Positions 1-13,700 of a stretch of 64,000 nucleotides of DNA are shown in pieces (the stretch's first letter is position 1; each line of letters begins with the position of its first letter). A program made the translations under genes and the position numbers. Source of the stretch: Symsagittifera roscoffensis (taxonomy: Eukaryota > Xenacoelomorpha > Acoela > Convolutidae); the NCBI RefSeq assembly GCF_963678635.1, contig NC_087071.1, positions 37,470,438 to 37,534,437 of the forward strand, written 5' to 3'. A model generated the notes under the pieces. That model made no database searches. It was given only the letters and a program-made list of their open reading frames with translations, and was not told the origin of the DNA.

Positions 1-3000
1 AATTGAGCACATCGAAATGATAATATCAGCCAGACGCTGTGATCAAAAATGGAAAAACTTGTAACGACAAAAACCGCATCACTGATAGACACATAAAAAG
101 ACATGATTCCACAAAAAAAAAATCGAAAACAATTATTAAGCACTCCTAGGTAACATCAACAAGTAAAAAAAGAATTATCAACCCCAAAAAGGCAGCTCTG
201 TCTTTCTAATTTAATAAAAACTCAAGGAATGTCTGGTAGTCAAGACCAAGAAGAAAGAAAAACTGCCAGTACTTGACGACAACTTTTTTCGGACAAAACA
301 TCACCACAGCGCGAATTCGCTTCTGCAGCGATCGCTAAGTCAGTAGAATCGATGATTGGAGCAACAATGAACACATCAAGTTTTCTTAACTAGCCAGACA
401 CTGGCCTGAAAATGAAAAAATTTGTACCACAAAAAATCGCATCATGAATGAACACAAAAAATGACATATTTAAGAAACATAAAGACAAAAACCGAAAACC
501 TAATACTAACATGAATCTTCAGCAAACCCACAACGCATTAACAACCCAAAAAACTGTCGCTGTGTATTTCAAAGATGTCAAAACTGAAGAAACATTCAGT
601 AGCCAAGACCAGAAGCTAGTGGAAACTACCAATTTGTGACGACAACTTTTTTCGGACAGAAAATCAACACAGCGCATATCCGCTTCTGCAACGGTCGCTA
701 AGTCAGTAGAATCGATGAATGGAGTAACAATGAACACATCATGATTTCTTAACTAGCCACACACTGTCCTAATAAATGAAAAAATATGTACCACAAAAAA
801 ACGCATCAAGCATGAACACAAAAAATGACTTATTTCAGAAAAATAAAGACCAAAATCAAAAGCATAGTACTCCCATGGATTGTCAGCGTACCCACAACAA
901 ATTAACAACCCGAAAAAGCGTCACTATGTATTTCAAAGATGTCAAAACTGAAGAAACATTCAGTAGCCAAGACCAGAAGCTAGTGGTAACTACCAATTTG
1001 TGATAACTTTATTGAGACAAAAACACTCCAGCTCAAATTCGCTAATGCAACGGCCACCACTCCAGTAAAAATGAATAAATGAATAAAAGTGAGCACATCG
1101 AAATGATAATGTCTGCCAGACGCTGTGATCAAAAATGGAAAAACTTGTAACGACAAAAACCGCATCACTGATAGACACATAAAAAGACATTATTCCACAG
1201 AAAAAAATTGAAAACAATTATTAACCACACCTAGGTAACATCAACAAGTAAAAGTGCATTATTAGCCCCAAAAAGGCAGCTCTGTTTTTCAAATTTATGA
1301 AAACTCAAGGAATGTCTGGTAGTCAAGAAGAAGTAGAAAGAAAAACTGCCAGTACTATGACGACAACTTTTTTCGGACAAAGAATCACCAAAGCGCAAAT
1401 TCGCTTCTGCAACGATCGCTAACCCAGTATAACTGATGAATGGAACAACAATCAACACATCAAGATGACTAAACTAGCCACACAATGTCCTGAAAAATGA
1501 AAAGATTTGTACCACAAAAAATCGCATCAAGGATGATCACAAAAAATGACATATTTCAGAAACACAAGGACCAAAATCAAAAATTTATTACTTCCATGAA
1601 TTGTCAGCATAATCACAACGCATTAACAACCCAAAAAAGCGTCGCTGTGTGTTTCAAAGATGTCAAAATTGAAGAAACATTCAGTAGCCAAGACCAGAAG
1701 CTAGTGGTAACTACCAATTTGTGATAAATTTATTGAGACAAAAACACTGCAGCTCAAATTCGCTAGTGCAACGACCACCACTTCATTAGAAATGAATAAA
1801 TGAATAAAAGTGAGCACATCGAAATGATAATGTCTGCCAGACGCTGTGATCAAAAATGGAAAAACTTGTAACGACAAAAACCGCATCACTGTTAGACACA
1901 TAAAAAGACATGATTCCACAAAAAAAAATTGAAAACAATTATTAACCACACCTAGGTAACATCAACAAGTAAAAGTGCATTATTAGCCCCAAAAAGGCAG
2001 CTCTGTTTTTCAAATTTATGAAAACTCAAGGAATGTCTGGTAGTCAAGAAGAAGTAGAAAGAAAAACTGCCAGTACTATGACGACAACTTTTTTCGGACA
2101 AAGAATCACCAAAGCGCAATTTCGCTTCTGCAACGATCGCTAACCCAGTATAACTGATGAATGGAACAACAATGAACACATCAAGATGACTTAACTAGCC
2201 CAACAATGTCCTGAAAAATGAAAAAAAACTGTACCACAAAAATCGCATCAAGGATGAACCCAAAAAATGACATATTTCAGAAACACAAGGACCAAAATCA
2301 AAAACTTATTACTCCCGGGAATTGTCAGCATAACCACAACGCATTAACAACCCAGAAAAGCGTCGCTGTGTATTTCAAAGATGTCAAAACTGAAGAAACA
2401 TTCAGTAGCCAAGACCAGAAGCTAGTGGTAACTACCAGTTTGTGATAAATTTATTGAGACAAAAACACTCCAGCTCAAATTCGCTAGTGCAGCCACCACC
2501 ACTCCATTATAAATGAATAAACGAATGAAATTGAGCACATCGAAAGGATAATATCAGCCAGACTCTGTGATCAAAAATGGAAAAACTTGTAACGACAAAA
2601 ACCGCATCACTGATAGACACATAAAAAGACATTATTCCACAGAAAAAAATTGAAAACAATTATTAACCACACCTAGGTAACATCAACAAGCAAAAGTGCA
2701 TTATTAGCCCCAAAAAGGCAGCTCTGTTTTTCAAATTTATGAAAACTCAAGGAATGTCTGGTAGTCAAGAAGAAGTAGAAAGAAAAACTGCCAGTACTAT
2801 GACGACAACTTTTTTCGGACAAAGAATCACCAAAGCGCAAATTCGCTTCTGCAACGATCGCTAACCCAGTATAACTGATGAATGGAACAACAATCAACAC
2901 ATCAAGATGACTAAACTAGCCACACAATGTCCTGAAAAATGAAAAGATTTGTACCACAAAAAATCGCATCAAGGATGAACACAAAAAATGACATATTTCA

Positions 3001-3248
3001 GAAACACAAGGACCCAAATCAAAAATTTATTACTTCCATGAATTGTCAGCATAATCACAACGCATTAACAACCCAAAAAAGCGTCGCTGTGTGTTTCAAA
3101 GATGTCAAAATTGAAGAAACATTCAGTAGCCAAGACCAGAAGCTAGTGGTAACTACCAATTTGTGATAAATTTATTGAGACAAAAACACTGCAGCTCAAA
3201 TTCGCTAGTGCAACGACCACCACTTCATTAGAAATGGATAAATGAAAA
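1..3248. repeat. nine-monomer higher-order block of satellite A, first copy
   Basis: The block starting at position 1 begins again at about 3250, with matching landmarks at 448/3696 and 776/4024 (offset 3248, nine monomers of 361 bp). Rare variants are shared by the two copies, including the A monomer with 'aatactaacatgaatcttca' and the B monomer with 'aagaccaagaagaaag'. Close agreement lasts about 1.2 kb (1-1200 and 3249-4440). After that the order of monomer variants differs, so this is one higher-order duplication later rearranged, not a regular higher-order array. Confidence 0.75.
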
Positions 3249-6200
3249 AAATTGAGCACATCGAAATGATAATATCAGCCAGACGCTGTAATCAAAAATG
3301 GAAAAACTTGTAACGACAAAAACCGCATCACTGATAGACACATAAAAAGACATGATTCCACAAAAAAAAATTGAAAACAATTATTAAGCACTCCTAGGTA
3401 ACATCAACAAGTAAAAAAAGAATTATCAACCCCAAAAAGGCAGCTCTGTCTTTCTAATTTAATAAAAACTCAAGGAATGTCTGGTAGTCAAGACCAAGAA
3501 GAAAGAAAAACTGCCAGTACTTGACGACAACTTTTTTCGTACAAAACATCACCACAGCGCGAATTCGCTTCTGCAGCGATCGCTAAGTCAGTAGAATCGA
3601 TGATTGGAGCAACAATGAACACATCAAGTTTTCTTAACTAGCCAGACACTGGCCTGAAAATGAAAAAATTTGTACCACAAAAAATCGCATCATGAATGAA
3701 CACAAAAAATGACATATTTAAGAAACATAAAGACAAAAACCGAAAACCTAATACTAACATGAATCTTCAGCGAACCCACAACGCATTAACAACCCAAAAA
3801 ACTGTCGCTGTGTATTTCAAAGAAGTCAAAACTGAAGAAACATTCAGTAGCCAAGACCAGAAGCTAGTGGAAACTACCAATTTGTGACGACAACTTTTTT
3901 CGGACAGAAAATCAACACAGCGCATATCCGCTTCTGCAACGGTCGCTAAGTCAGTAGAATCGATGAATGGAGTAACAATGAACACATCATGATTTCTTAA
4001 CTAGCCACACACTGTCCTAATAAATGAAAAAATATGTACCACAAAAAAACGCATCAAGCATGAACACAAAAAATGACTTATTTCAGAAAAATAAAGACCA
4101 AAATCAAAAGCTTAGTACTCCCATGGATTGTCAGCGTACCCACAACAAATTAACAACCCGAAAAAGCGTCACTATGTATTTCAAAGATGTCAAAACTGAA
4201 GAAACATTCAGTAGCCAAGACCAGAAGCTAGTGGTAACTACCAATTTGTGATAACTTTATTGAGACAAAAACACTCCAGCTCAAATTCGCTAGTGCAACG
4301 GCCACCACTCCAGTAAAAATGAATAAATGAATAAAAGTGAGCACATCAAAATGATAATGTCTGCCAGACGCTGTGATCAAAAATGGAAAAACTTGTAACG
4401 AGAAAAACCGCATCACTGATGGACACATAAAAAGACATGATTCCACAGAAATAAATTGAAAACAAATATTAAGCACTCCTAGGTAACATCAACAAGTAAA
4501 CAAAAAGAATTATCAACCCCAAAAAGGCAGCTCTGTCTTTCATATTTAATAAAAATTCAAGAAATGTCTGGTAGTCAAGACCACGAAGAAAGAAAAACTG
4601 CCAGCACTGTGACGAGAACTTTTTTCGGACAAAGAATCATCACAGAGCGAATTCGCTTCTGCAACGATCGCTAACCCGGTAGAACTGATGAATGGAACAA
4701 CAATGAACACATCAAGATGACTTAACTAGCCCAACAGTGTCCTGAAAAATGAAAAAACTGTACCACAAAAATCGCATCAAGGATGAACCCAAAAAATGAC
4801 ATATTTCAGAAACACAAGGACCAAAATCAAAAACTTATCACTCCCGGGAATTGTCAGCATAACCACAACGCATTAACAACCCAGAAAAGCGTCGCTGTGT
4901 TTTTCAAAGACGTCAAAACTGAAGAAACATTCAGTAGCCAAGACCAGAAGCTAGTGGTAACTACCAGTTTGTGATAAATTTATTGAGACAAAAACACTCC
5001 AGCTCAAATTCGCTAGTGCAGCGACCACCACTCCATTAAAAATGAATAAATGAATGAAATTGAGCACATCGAAAGGATAATATCAGCCAGACTCTGTGAT
5101 CAAAAATGGAAAAACTTGTAACGACAAAAACCGCATCACTGATAGACACATAAAAAGAGTTTATTCCACAGAAAAAAATTGAAAACAATTATTAACCACA
5201 CCTAGGTAACATCAACAAGTAAAAGTGCATTATTAGCCCCAAAAAGGCAGCTCTGTTTTTCAAATTTATGAAAACTCAAGGAATGTCTGGTAGTCAAGAA
5301 GAAGTAGAAAGAAAAACTGCCAGTACTATGACGACAACTTTTTTCGGACAAAGAATCACCAAAGCGCAAATTCGCTTCTGCAACGATCGCTAACCCAGTA
5401 AAACTGATGAATGGAACAACAATCAACACATCAAGATGACTAAACTAGCCACACAATGTCCTGAAAAATGAAAAGATTTGTACCACAAAAAATCGCATCA
5501 AGGATGAACACAAAGAATGACATATTTCAGAAACACAAGGACCAAAATCAAAAATTTATTACTTCCATGAATTGTCAGCATAATCACAACGCATTAACAA
5601 CCCAAAAAAGCGTGTCGCTGTGTGTTTCAAAGATGTCAAAATTGAAGAAACATTCAGTAGCCAAGACCAGAAGCTAGTGGTAACTACCAACTTGTGATAA
5701 ATATATTGAGACAAAAACACTGCAGCTCAAATTCGTTAGTGCAACGACCACCACTTCATTAGAAATGAATAAATGAATAAAATTGAGCACATCGAAATGA
5801 TAATATCACCCAGACGCTGTGATCAAAAATGGAAAAACTTGTCACGACAAAAACCGCATCACTGATAGACACATAAAAAGACATGATTCCACAAAAAAAA
5901 ATTGAAAACAATTATTAAGCACACCTAGGTAACATCAACAAGTAAAAGTGCATTATTAGCCCCAAAAAGACAGCTCTGTTTTTCAAATTTATGAAAACTC
6001 AAAGAATGCCTGGTAGTCAAGAAGAAGTAGAAAGAAAAACTGCCAGTACTGTGACGACAACTTTTTTCGGACAAAGAATCACCAAAGCGCAAATTCGCTT
6101 CTGCAACGATCGCTAACCCAGTATAACTGATGAATGGAAGAACAATCAACACATCAAGAGGACTAAACTAGCCACACAATGTCCTGAAAAATGAAAAAAA

Positions 6201-9200
6201 ATTGTACCACAAAAAATCGCATCAAGGATGAACCCAAAAAATGACATATTTCAGAAACACAAGGACCAAAATCAAAAACTTATTACTCCCGGGAATTGTC
6301 AGCATAACCACAACGCATTAACAACCCAGAAAAGCGTCGCTGTGTATTTCAAAGATGTCAAAACTGAAGAAACATTCAGTAGCCAAGACCAGAAGCTAGT
6401 GGTAACTACCAGTTTGTGATAAATTTATTGAGACAAAAACACTCCAGCTCAAATTCACTAGTGCAACGACCACCACTCCATTATGAATGAATAAATGAAT
6501 GAAATTGAGCACATCGAAAGGATAATATCAGCCAGACTCTGTGATCAAAATGGAAAAACTTGTAACGACAAAAACCGCATCACTGATAGACACATAAAAA
6601 GACATTATTCCACAGAAAAAAATTGAAAACAATTATTAACCACACCTAGGTAACATCAACAAAAAAAAGTGCATTATTAGCCCCAAAAAGGCAGCTCTTT
6701 TTTTCAAATTTATGAAAACTCACGGAATGTCTGGTAGTCAATAAGAAGTAGAAAGAAAAACTGCCAGTACTATGATGACAACTTTTTTCGGACAAAGAAT
6801 CACCAAAGCGCAAAATCGCTTCTGCAACGATCGCTAACCCAGTATAACTGATGAATGGAACAACAATCAACGCATCAAGATGACTAAACTAGCCACACAA
6901 TGTCCTGAAAAATGAAAAGATTTGTACCACAAAAAATCGCATCAAGGATGAACACAAAAAATGACATATTTCAGAAACACAAGGACCAAAATCAAAAATT
7001 TATTACTTCCATGAATTGTCAGCATAATCACAACGCATTAACAACCCAAAAAAGCGTCGCTGTGTGTTTCAAAGATGTCAAAATTGAAGAAACATTCAGT
7101 AGCCAAGACCAGAAGCTAGTGGTAACTACCAATTTGTGATAAATTTATTGAGACAAAAACACTGCAGCTCAAATTCGCTAGTGCAACGACCACCCACTTC
7201 ATTAGAAACGAATAAATGAATAAAATTGAGCACATCGAAATGATAATATCAGCCAGACGCTGTGATCAAAAATGAAAAAACTTGTAACGACAAAAACCGC
7301 ATCACTGATAGACACATAAAAAGACATGATTCCACAAAAAAAAATTGAAAACAATTATTAACCACACCTAGGTAACATCATCAAGTAAACGTGCATTATT
7401 GGCCCCAAAAAGGCAGCTCTGTTTTTCAAATTTATGAAAACTCAAGGAATGTCTGGTAGTCAAGAAGAAAAAGAAAGAAAAACTGCCAGTACTGTGACGA
7501 CAACTTTTTTCGGACAAAGAATCACCACAGCGCGAATTCGCTTCTGCAACGATCGCTAACCCGCTAGAACTGATGAATGGAACAACAATGAACACATCAA
7601 GATGACTTAACTAGCCCAACAATGTCCTGAAAAATGAAAAAAATTGTACCACAAAAAATCGCATCAAGGATGAACTCAAAAAATGACATATTTCAGAAAC
7701 ACAGGGACCAAAATCAAAAACTTGGTACTCCCATAGATTTTCAGCGTACCCACAACGCATTAACAACCGAAAAAAGCGTCGCTGTGTATTTCAAAGATGT
7801 TAAAACTGAAGAAACATTCAGTAGCCAAGACCAGAAGCTAGTGGTAACTACCAAATTGTGATAAATTTATTGAGACAAAAACACTGCAGCTCAAATTCGC
7901 TAGTGCAACGACCAGTACTACAGTAGAAATGAATAAATGAATAAAATTGAGCTCATCGAAATGATAATATCAGCCAGACGCTGTGATCAAAAATGGAAAA
8001 ACTTGTAACGACAAAAACCGCATCACTGATAGACACATAAAAAGAGATGATTCCACAGAAAAAAATGGAAAACAAATTTAAGCACACCTAGGTAACATCA
8101 ACAAGTGAAAGTGCTTTATTAGCCACAAAAAGGCAGCTCTGTTTTTCAAATTTATGAAAATTCAAGGAATGTCTGGTAGTCAAGAAGAAGTAGAAAGAAA
8201 AACTGCGAGTACTGTGACGACAACTTTTTTCGGACAAAGAATCACCACAGCGCGAATTCGCTTCTGCAACGATCGCTAACCCGCTAGAACTGATGAATGG
8301 AACAACAATGAACACATCAAGATGACTTAACTAGCCCAACAAAGTCCTGAAAAAAGGAAAAAATTGTACCACAAAAAATCGCATCAAGGATGAACCCAAA
8401 AAGTGACATATTTCAGAAACACAAAGACCAAAATCAAAAACTTATTACTCCCATGAATTTTCAGCATAACCAAAACGCATTAACAACCCAAAAAAGCGTC
8501 GCTGTCTGTTTCAAAGATGTCAAAACTGAAGAAACTGAAGTAACTACCAATTTAAGATAAATTTATTGAGACAAAAACAATCCAGCTCAAACTCGCTAGT
8601 GCAACAACCACCACTCCAGTATAAATGAATGAATGAAAAAAATTGAGCACATCGAAATGATAAAATCAGCCAGACGCTGTGATCAAAAATGGAAAAACTT
8701 GTAACGACAAAAACCGCATCACTGATAGACACATAAAAAGACTTGATTCCACAGAAAAAAATTGAAAACAATTATTAAGCACACCTATGTAACATCAACA
8801 AGTAAAAGTGCTTTATTAGCCCCAAAAAGGCAGCTCTGTTTTTCAAATTTATGAAAATTCAAGGAATGTCTGGTAGTCAAGAAGAAGTAGAAAGAAAAAC
8901 TGCGAGTACTGTGATGACAATTTTTTTCGGTCAAAGAATCACCACAGCGCGAATTCGCTTCTGCAACGATCGCTAACCCGCTAGAACTGATGAATGGAAC
9001 AACAATGAACTTATCAAGATGACTTAACTAGCCCAACAAAGTCCTGAAAAAAGGAAAAAATTGTACCACAAAAAATCGCATCAAGGATGAACCCAAAAAA
9101 TGACATATTTCAGAAACACAAGGACCAAAATCAAAAACTTTTTACTCCCATGAATTTTCAGCATAACCACAACGCATTAACAAGCCAAAAAAGCGTCGCT

Positions 9201-10719
9201 GTGAATTTCAAAGATGTCAAAACTGAAGAAACATTCAGAAGCCAAGACCAGAAGCTAGTGGTAACTACCAATTTGTGATAAATTTATTGAGACAAAAACA
9301 CTCCAGCTCAAATTCGCTAGTGCAACGACCACCACTTCAGTAGAAATGAATAAATCAATAAAATTGAGCACATCGAAAAGATAATATCAGCCAGACGCTG
9401 TGATTAAAAATGAAAAAACTTGTAACGACAAAAACCGCATCACTGATAGAGACATAAAAAGACATGATTCCACAGAAAAAAATTGAAAACAATTATTAAG
9501 CACTCCTAGGTAACATCAACAAGTAAAAGTGCATTATTAGCCCAAAAAAGGCAGCTCTGTTTTTCAAATTTATGAAAACTCAAGGAATGTCTGGTATTCA
9601 AGAAGAAGAAGAAAGAAAAACTGCCAGTACTGTGACGACAACTTCTTTCGGACAAAGAATCACCAAAGCGCAAATTCGCTTCTGCAACGATCGCTAACCC
9701 AGTATAACTGATGAATGGAACAACAATGAACACATCAAGATGACTTAACTAGCCCAACAATGTCGTGAAAAATGAAAACAATTGTACCACAAAAGATCGC
9801 ATCAAGGATAAACACAAAAAATGACATAATTCAGAAACATAAAAACAAAAATCAAAAACTTAGAACTCCCATGAACTGCCAGCAAACCCAAAACGCATTA
9901 ACAACCCAAAAAAATGTCGCTGTGCATTTCAAAGATGTCAAAACTGAAGAAACATTCAGTTGCCAAGACCAGAAGCTAGTGGAAGCTACCAATTTGTGAT
10001 AAATTTATTGAGACAAAAACACTCCAGCTCAAATTCGCTAGTGCAACGACCACCATTCCAGTAGAAATGAATAAATCAATAAAATTGAGCACATCGAAAA
10101 GATAATATCAGCCAGACGCTGTGATCAAAAATGAAAAAACTTGTAACGACAAAAACCGCATCACTGATAGAGACATAAAAAGACATGATTCCACAGAAAA
10201 AAAATTGAAAACAATTATTAAGCACTCCTAGGTAACATCAACAAGTAAAAATGCATTATTAGCCCCAAAAAGGCAGCTCTGTTTTTCAAACTTATGAAAA
10301 CTCAAGGAATGTCTGGTAGTCAAGAAGAAGAAGAAAGAAAAACTGCCAGTACTGTGACGACAACTTTTTTCGGACAAAGAATCACCACAGCGCGAATTCG
10401 CTTCTGCAACGATCGCTAACCCGCTAGAACTGATGAATGGAACAACAATGAACACATCAAGATGACTTAACTAGCCCAACAATGTCGTGAAAAATGAAAA
10501 CAATTGTACCACAAAAGATCGCATCAAGGATAAACACAAAAAATGACATAATTCAGAAACATAAAAACAAAAATCAAAAACTTAGAACTCCCATGAACTG
10601 CTAGCAAACCCACAACGCATTAACAACCCAAAAAAATGTCGCTGTGCATTTCAAAGATGTCAAAACTGAAGAAACATTCAGTTGTCAAGACCAGAAGCTA
10701 GTGGAAACTACCAATTTGT

Positions 10720-13700
10720 GAGGACAACTTTATTTGGACAAAAAGTCACCACAGCGCAAATCCGCTTCTGCAAAGATCGCTAAACCAGCAGTATTTATGA
10801 TTGAAAACAATGAATTCATCAAGACTTCTTAACTAGCCACACACTGTCATGGAAAATGAAAAAAGTTGTACCACAAAAATCGCATCAAGGATGAACACAA
10901 AAAAGACGTATTTCGGAAACATAAGTACTAAAATCCAAAACCCAGAACTCTCATGATCAGCCAGCATACCCAAAAGGCATCAACAAACCAAAAAAGCAGC
11001 GCTGCAAGTTTCAAAGATGTCAAAACTGAAGAAGCATTCAGTAGCCAAGACCGGAAGCTAGTGGAAACTACCATTTTGTGACGACAACTTTTTTCGGACA
11101 AAAATTTACCACAGAGCAAATCCGCTTCTTCAACGATCGCTAACCCAGAACAGGTGACAAATGGAACAGCAATGAACACAGCAAGATGACTTAACTAGTC
11201 AAACAGCGTCCTGAAAAATGAAAAAAATTGCACAACACAAAAAATAGCATCAAGGTTGAACACAAAAAAGTCATACTACAGAAACATAATGACCAAAATC
11301 AAAAACTTGGTACTCCCATGAAGTGTCAGCATACCCACAACACATTAACACATTAACAACCCAAAAAAAGTTGTCGTTGTGTGTTTTTTTGGTTGTCAAA
11401 TTTGAAGAAACATTCAGTAGCCAGGACCAGAAGCTGGTGGAAACAACCAATTTGTAACGACAATTTGTTTCGGACAAAAAAAAACTACCACAGCGCAAAT
11501 CCGCTTCTGCAACAATCTTTAACTTAGTAGAATTGAGGAATGGAACAACAATGAACACATCAAGATTTCTTAAATAGCCACACACTGTCCTCAAAAAGAA
11601 AAAAAATTGTACCACAAAAAATCCTATCAAGGATGAAAATCCTGCAACGATATTTAACCTAGTAGAATTGAGGGATGGAACAACAATGAACACATCAAGA
11701 TTTCTTAACTAGCCACACACTGTCCTCAAAAAGAAAAAAAATTGTGAAACAAAAAATCCTATCAAGGATGAACACAGAAAAAGACATATTTCAGAAACAT
11801 AAATACCAAAATCTTCAGAATTAACAACCCAAAAGAAGTTAACGTTGTGTATTTTTTGGTTGTCAAATTTGAAGAAGCATTCAGTAGCCAGGACCAGAAA
11901 CATAAAGACCAAAATCAAAAACTTGGTACTCCCATGAAGTGTCAGCATACCCACAACACATTAACACATTAACAACCCAAAAAAAGTTGTCGTTGTGTGT
12001 TTTTTGGTTGTCAAATTTGAAGAAACATTCAGTAGCCAGGACCAGAAGCTGGTGGAAACAACCAATTTGTAACGACAATTTGTTTCGGACAAAAAAAAAC
12101 TACCACAGCGCAAATCCGCTTCTGCAACGATCTTTAACCTAGTAGAATTGAGGAATGGAACAACAATGAACACATCAAGATTCTTAAATAGCCACACACT
12201 GTCCTCAAAAAGAAAAAAAAATGTACCACAAAAAATCCTATCAAGGATGAAAATCCTGCAACGATATTTAACCTAGTAGAATTGAGGGATGGAACAACAA
12301 TGAACACATCAAGATTTCTTAGCTAGCCACACACTGTCCTCAAAAAGAAAAAAAATTGTGAAACAAAAAATCCTATCAAGGATGATCACAGAAAAAGACA
12401 TATTTCAGAAACATAAATACCAAAATCTTCAGAATTAACAACCCAAAAGAAGTTAACGTTGTGTATTTTTTGGTTGTCAAATTTGAAGAAGCATTCAGTA
12501 GCCAGGACCAGAAACATAAAGACCAAAATCAAAAAATTAGTACTCCCATGAATCTTCAGCATTAACAACCCAAAAAAAGTTGTCGTTGTGTATTTTTTTG
12601 ATTGTCAAATTTGAAAAAACATTCAGTAGCCAGGACCAGAAGCTAGTGGAAACAACCAATTTGTAACGACAATTTTTTCGGACAAAAAACTACTACTGCG
12701 CAAATCCGCTTCAACGATCTTTAACCTAGTAGAATTGAGGAATGGAAGAACAATGAACACATCAAGATTTCTTAACTAGCCACACACTGTCCTCAAAAAG
12801 AAGAAAAACTTGTACCACAAAAAATCCTATCAAGCATGAACACAGAAAAAGACATATTTCAGAAACATAAATACCAAAATCCAAAACCCAGAACTCCGTT
12901 GAATAGTCAGCACACCCACAACGCATTAACCACCCAAAAAATTGTCGCTGTGTATTTCAAAGATGTCAAAACTGAAGAAACATTCAGTAGCCAAGACCAG
13001 AAGCTAGTGGAAACTACAAATTTGTGGCAGCTTTTTTCGGAAAAAAATCACTACAACGCAAATCCGCTTCGGCAACGATCGCTAACCCAGTGGAATCGAT
13101 GAATGGAACAACAATGAACACATCAAGATTTCTTAACCAGCCCCATACCGTCCTGGAAAATGAAAAAATTTGAACCACAAAAAATCGCATCATGGATGAA
13201 CACAAAAAAGACATATTTCAGAAACATAAATACGAAAACCCAAAATCAGAACTCCCACGAACAGTCAACAAACCCACAACGCATTAACAAACCAAAAAAG
13301 CAGCGCTGTGAATTTCAAAGATGTCAAAACTGAAGAAACATTCAGTAGCCAAGACCAGAAGCTAGTGGAAACTACCAATTTGTGGCGACAAATGTTTTCG
13401 GACAAAAAATTACCACCGAGCAAATCGGCTTCTGCAACGATCGCTAACCAAGTAGAACTGATGAAGGGAACATCAATGAACACATCAAGATGACTTAACT
13501 AGCCACACAATGTCCTGAAAAAAGAAAAAAATTTGTACCACAAAAGATTGCGTCGAAGATAAACACAAAAAATGACATATTTCAGAAATATAAAGACCAA
13601 AATCAAAAAATTAGTACTCCCATGAATTTTCAGCATAACCACAACGCATTAAAAACCCAAAAAAGCGTCGCTGTCTATTTCAAAGATGTCAAAACTGAAG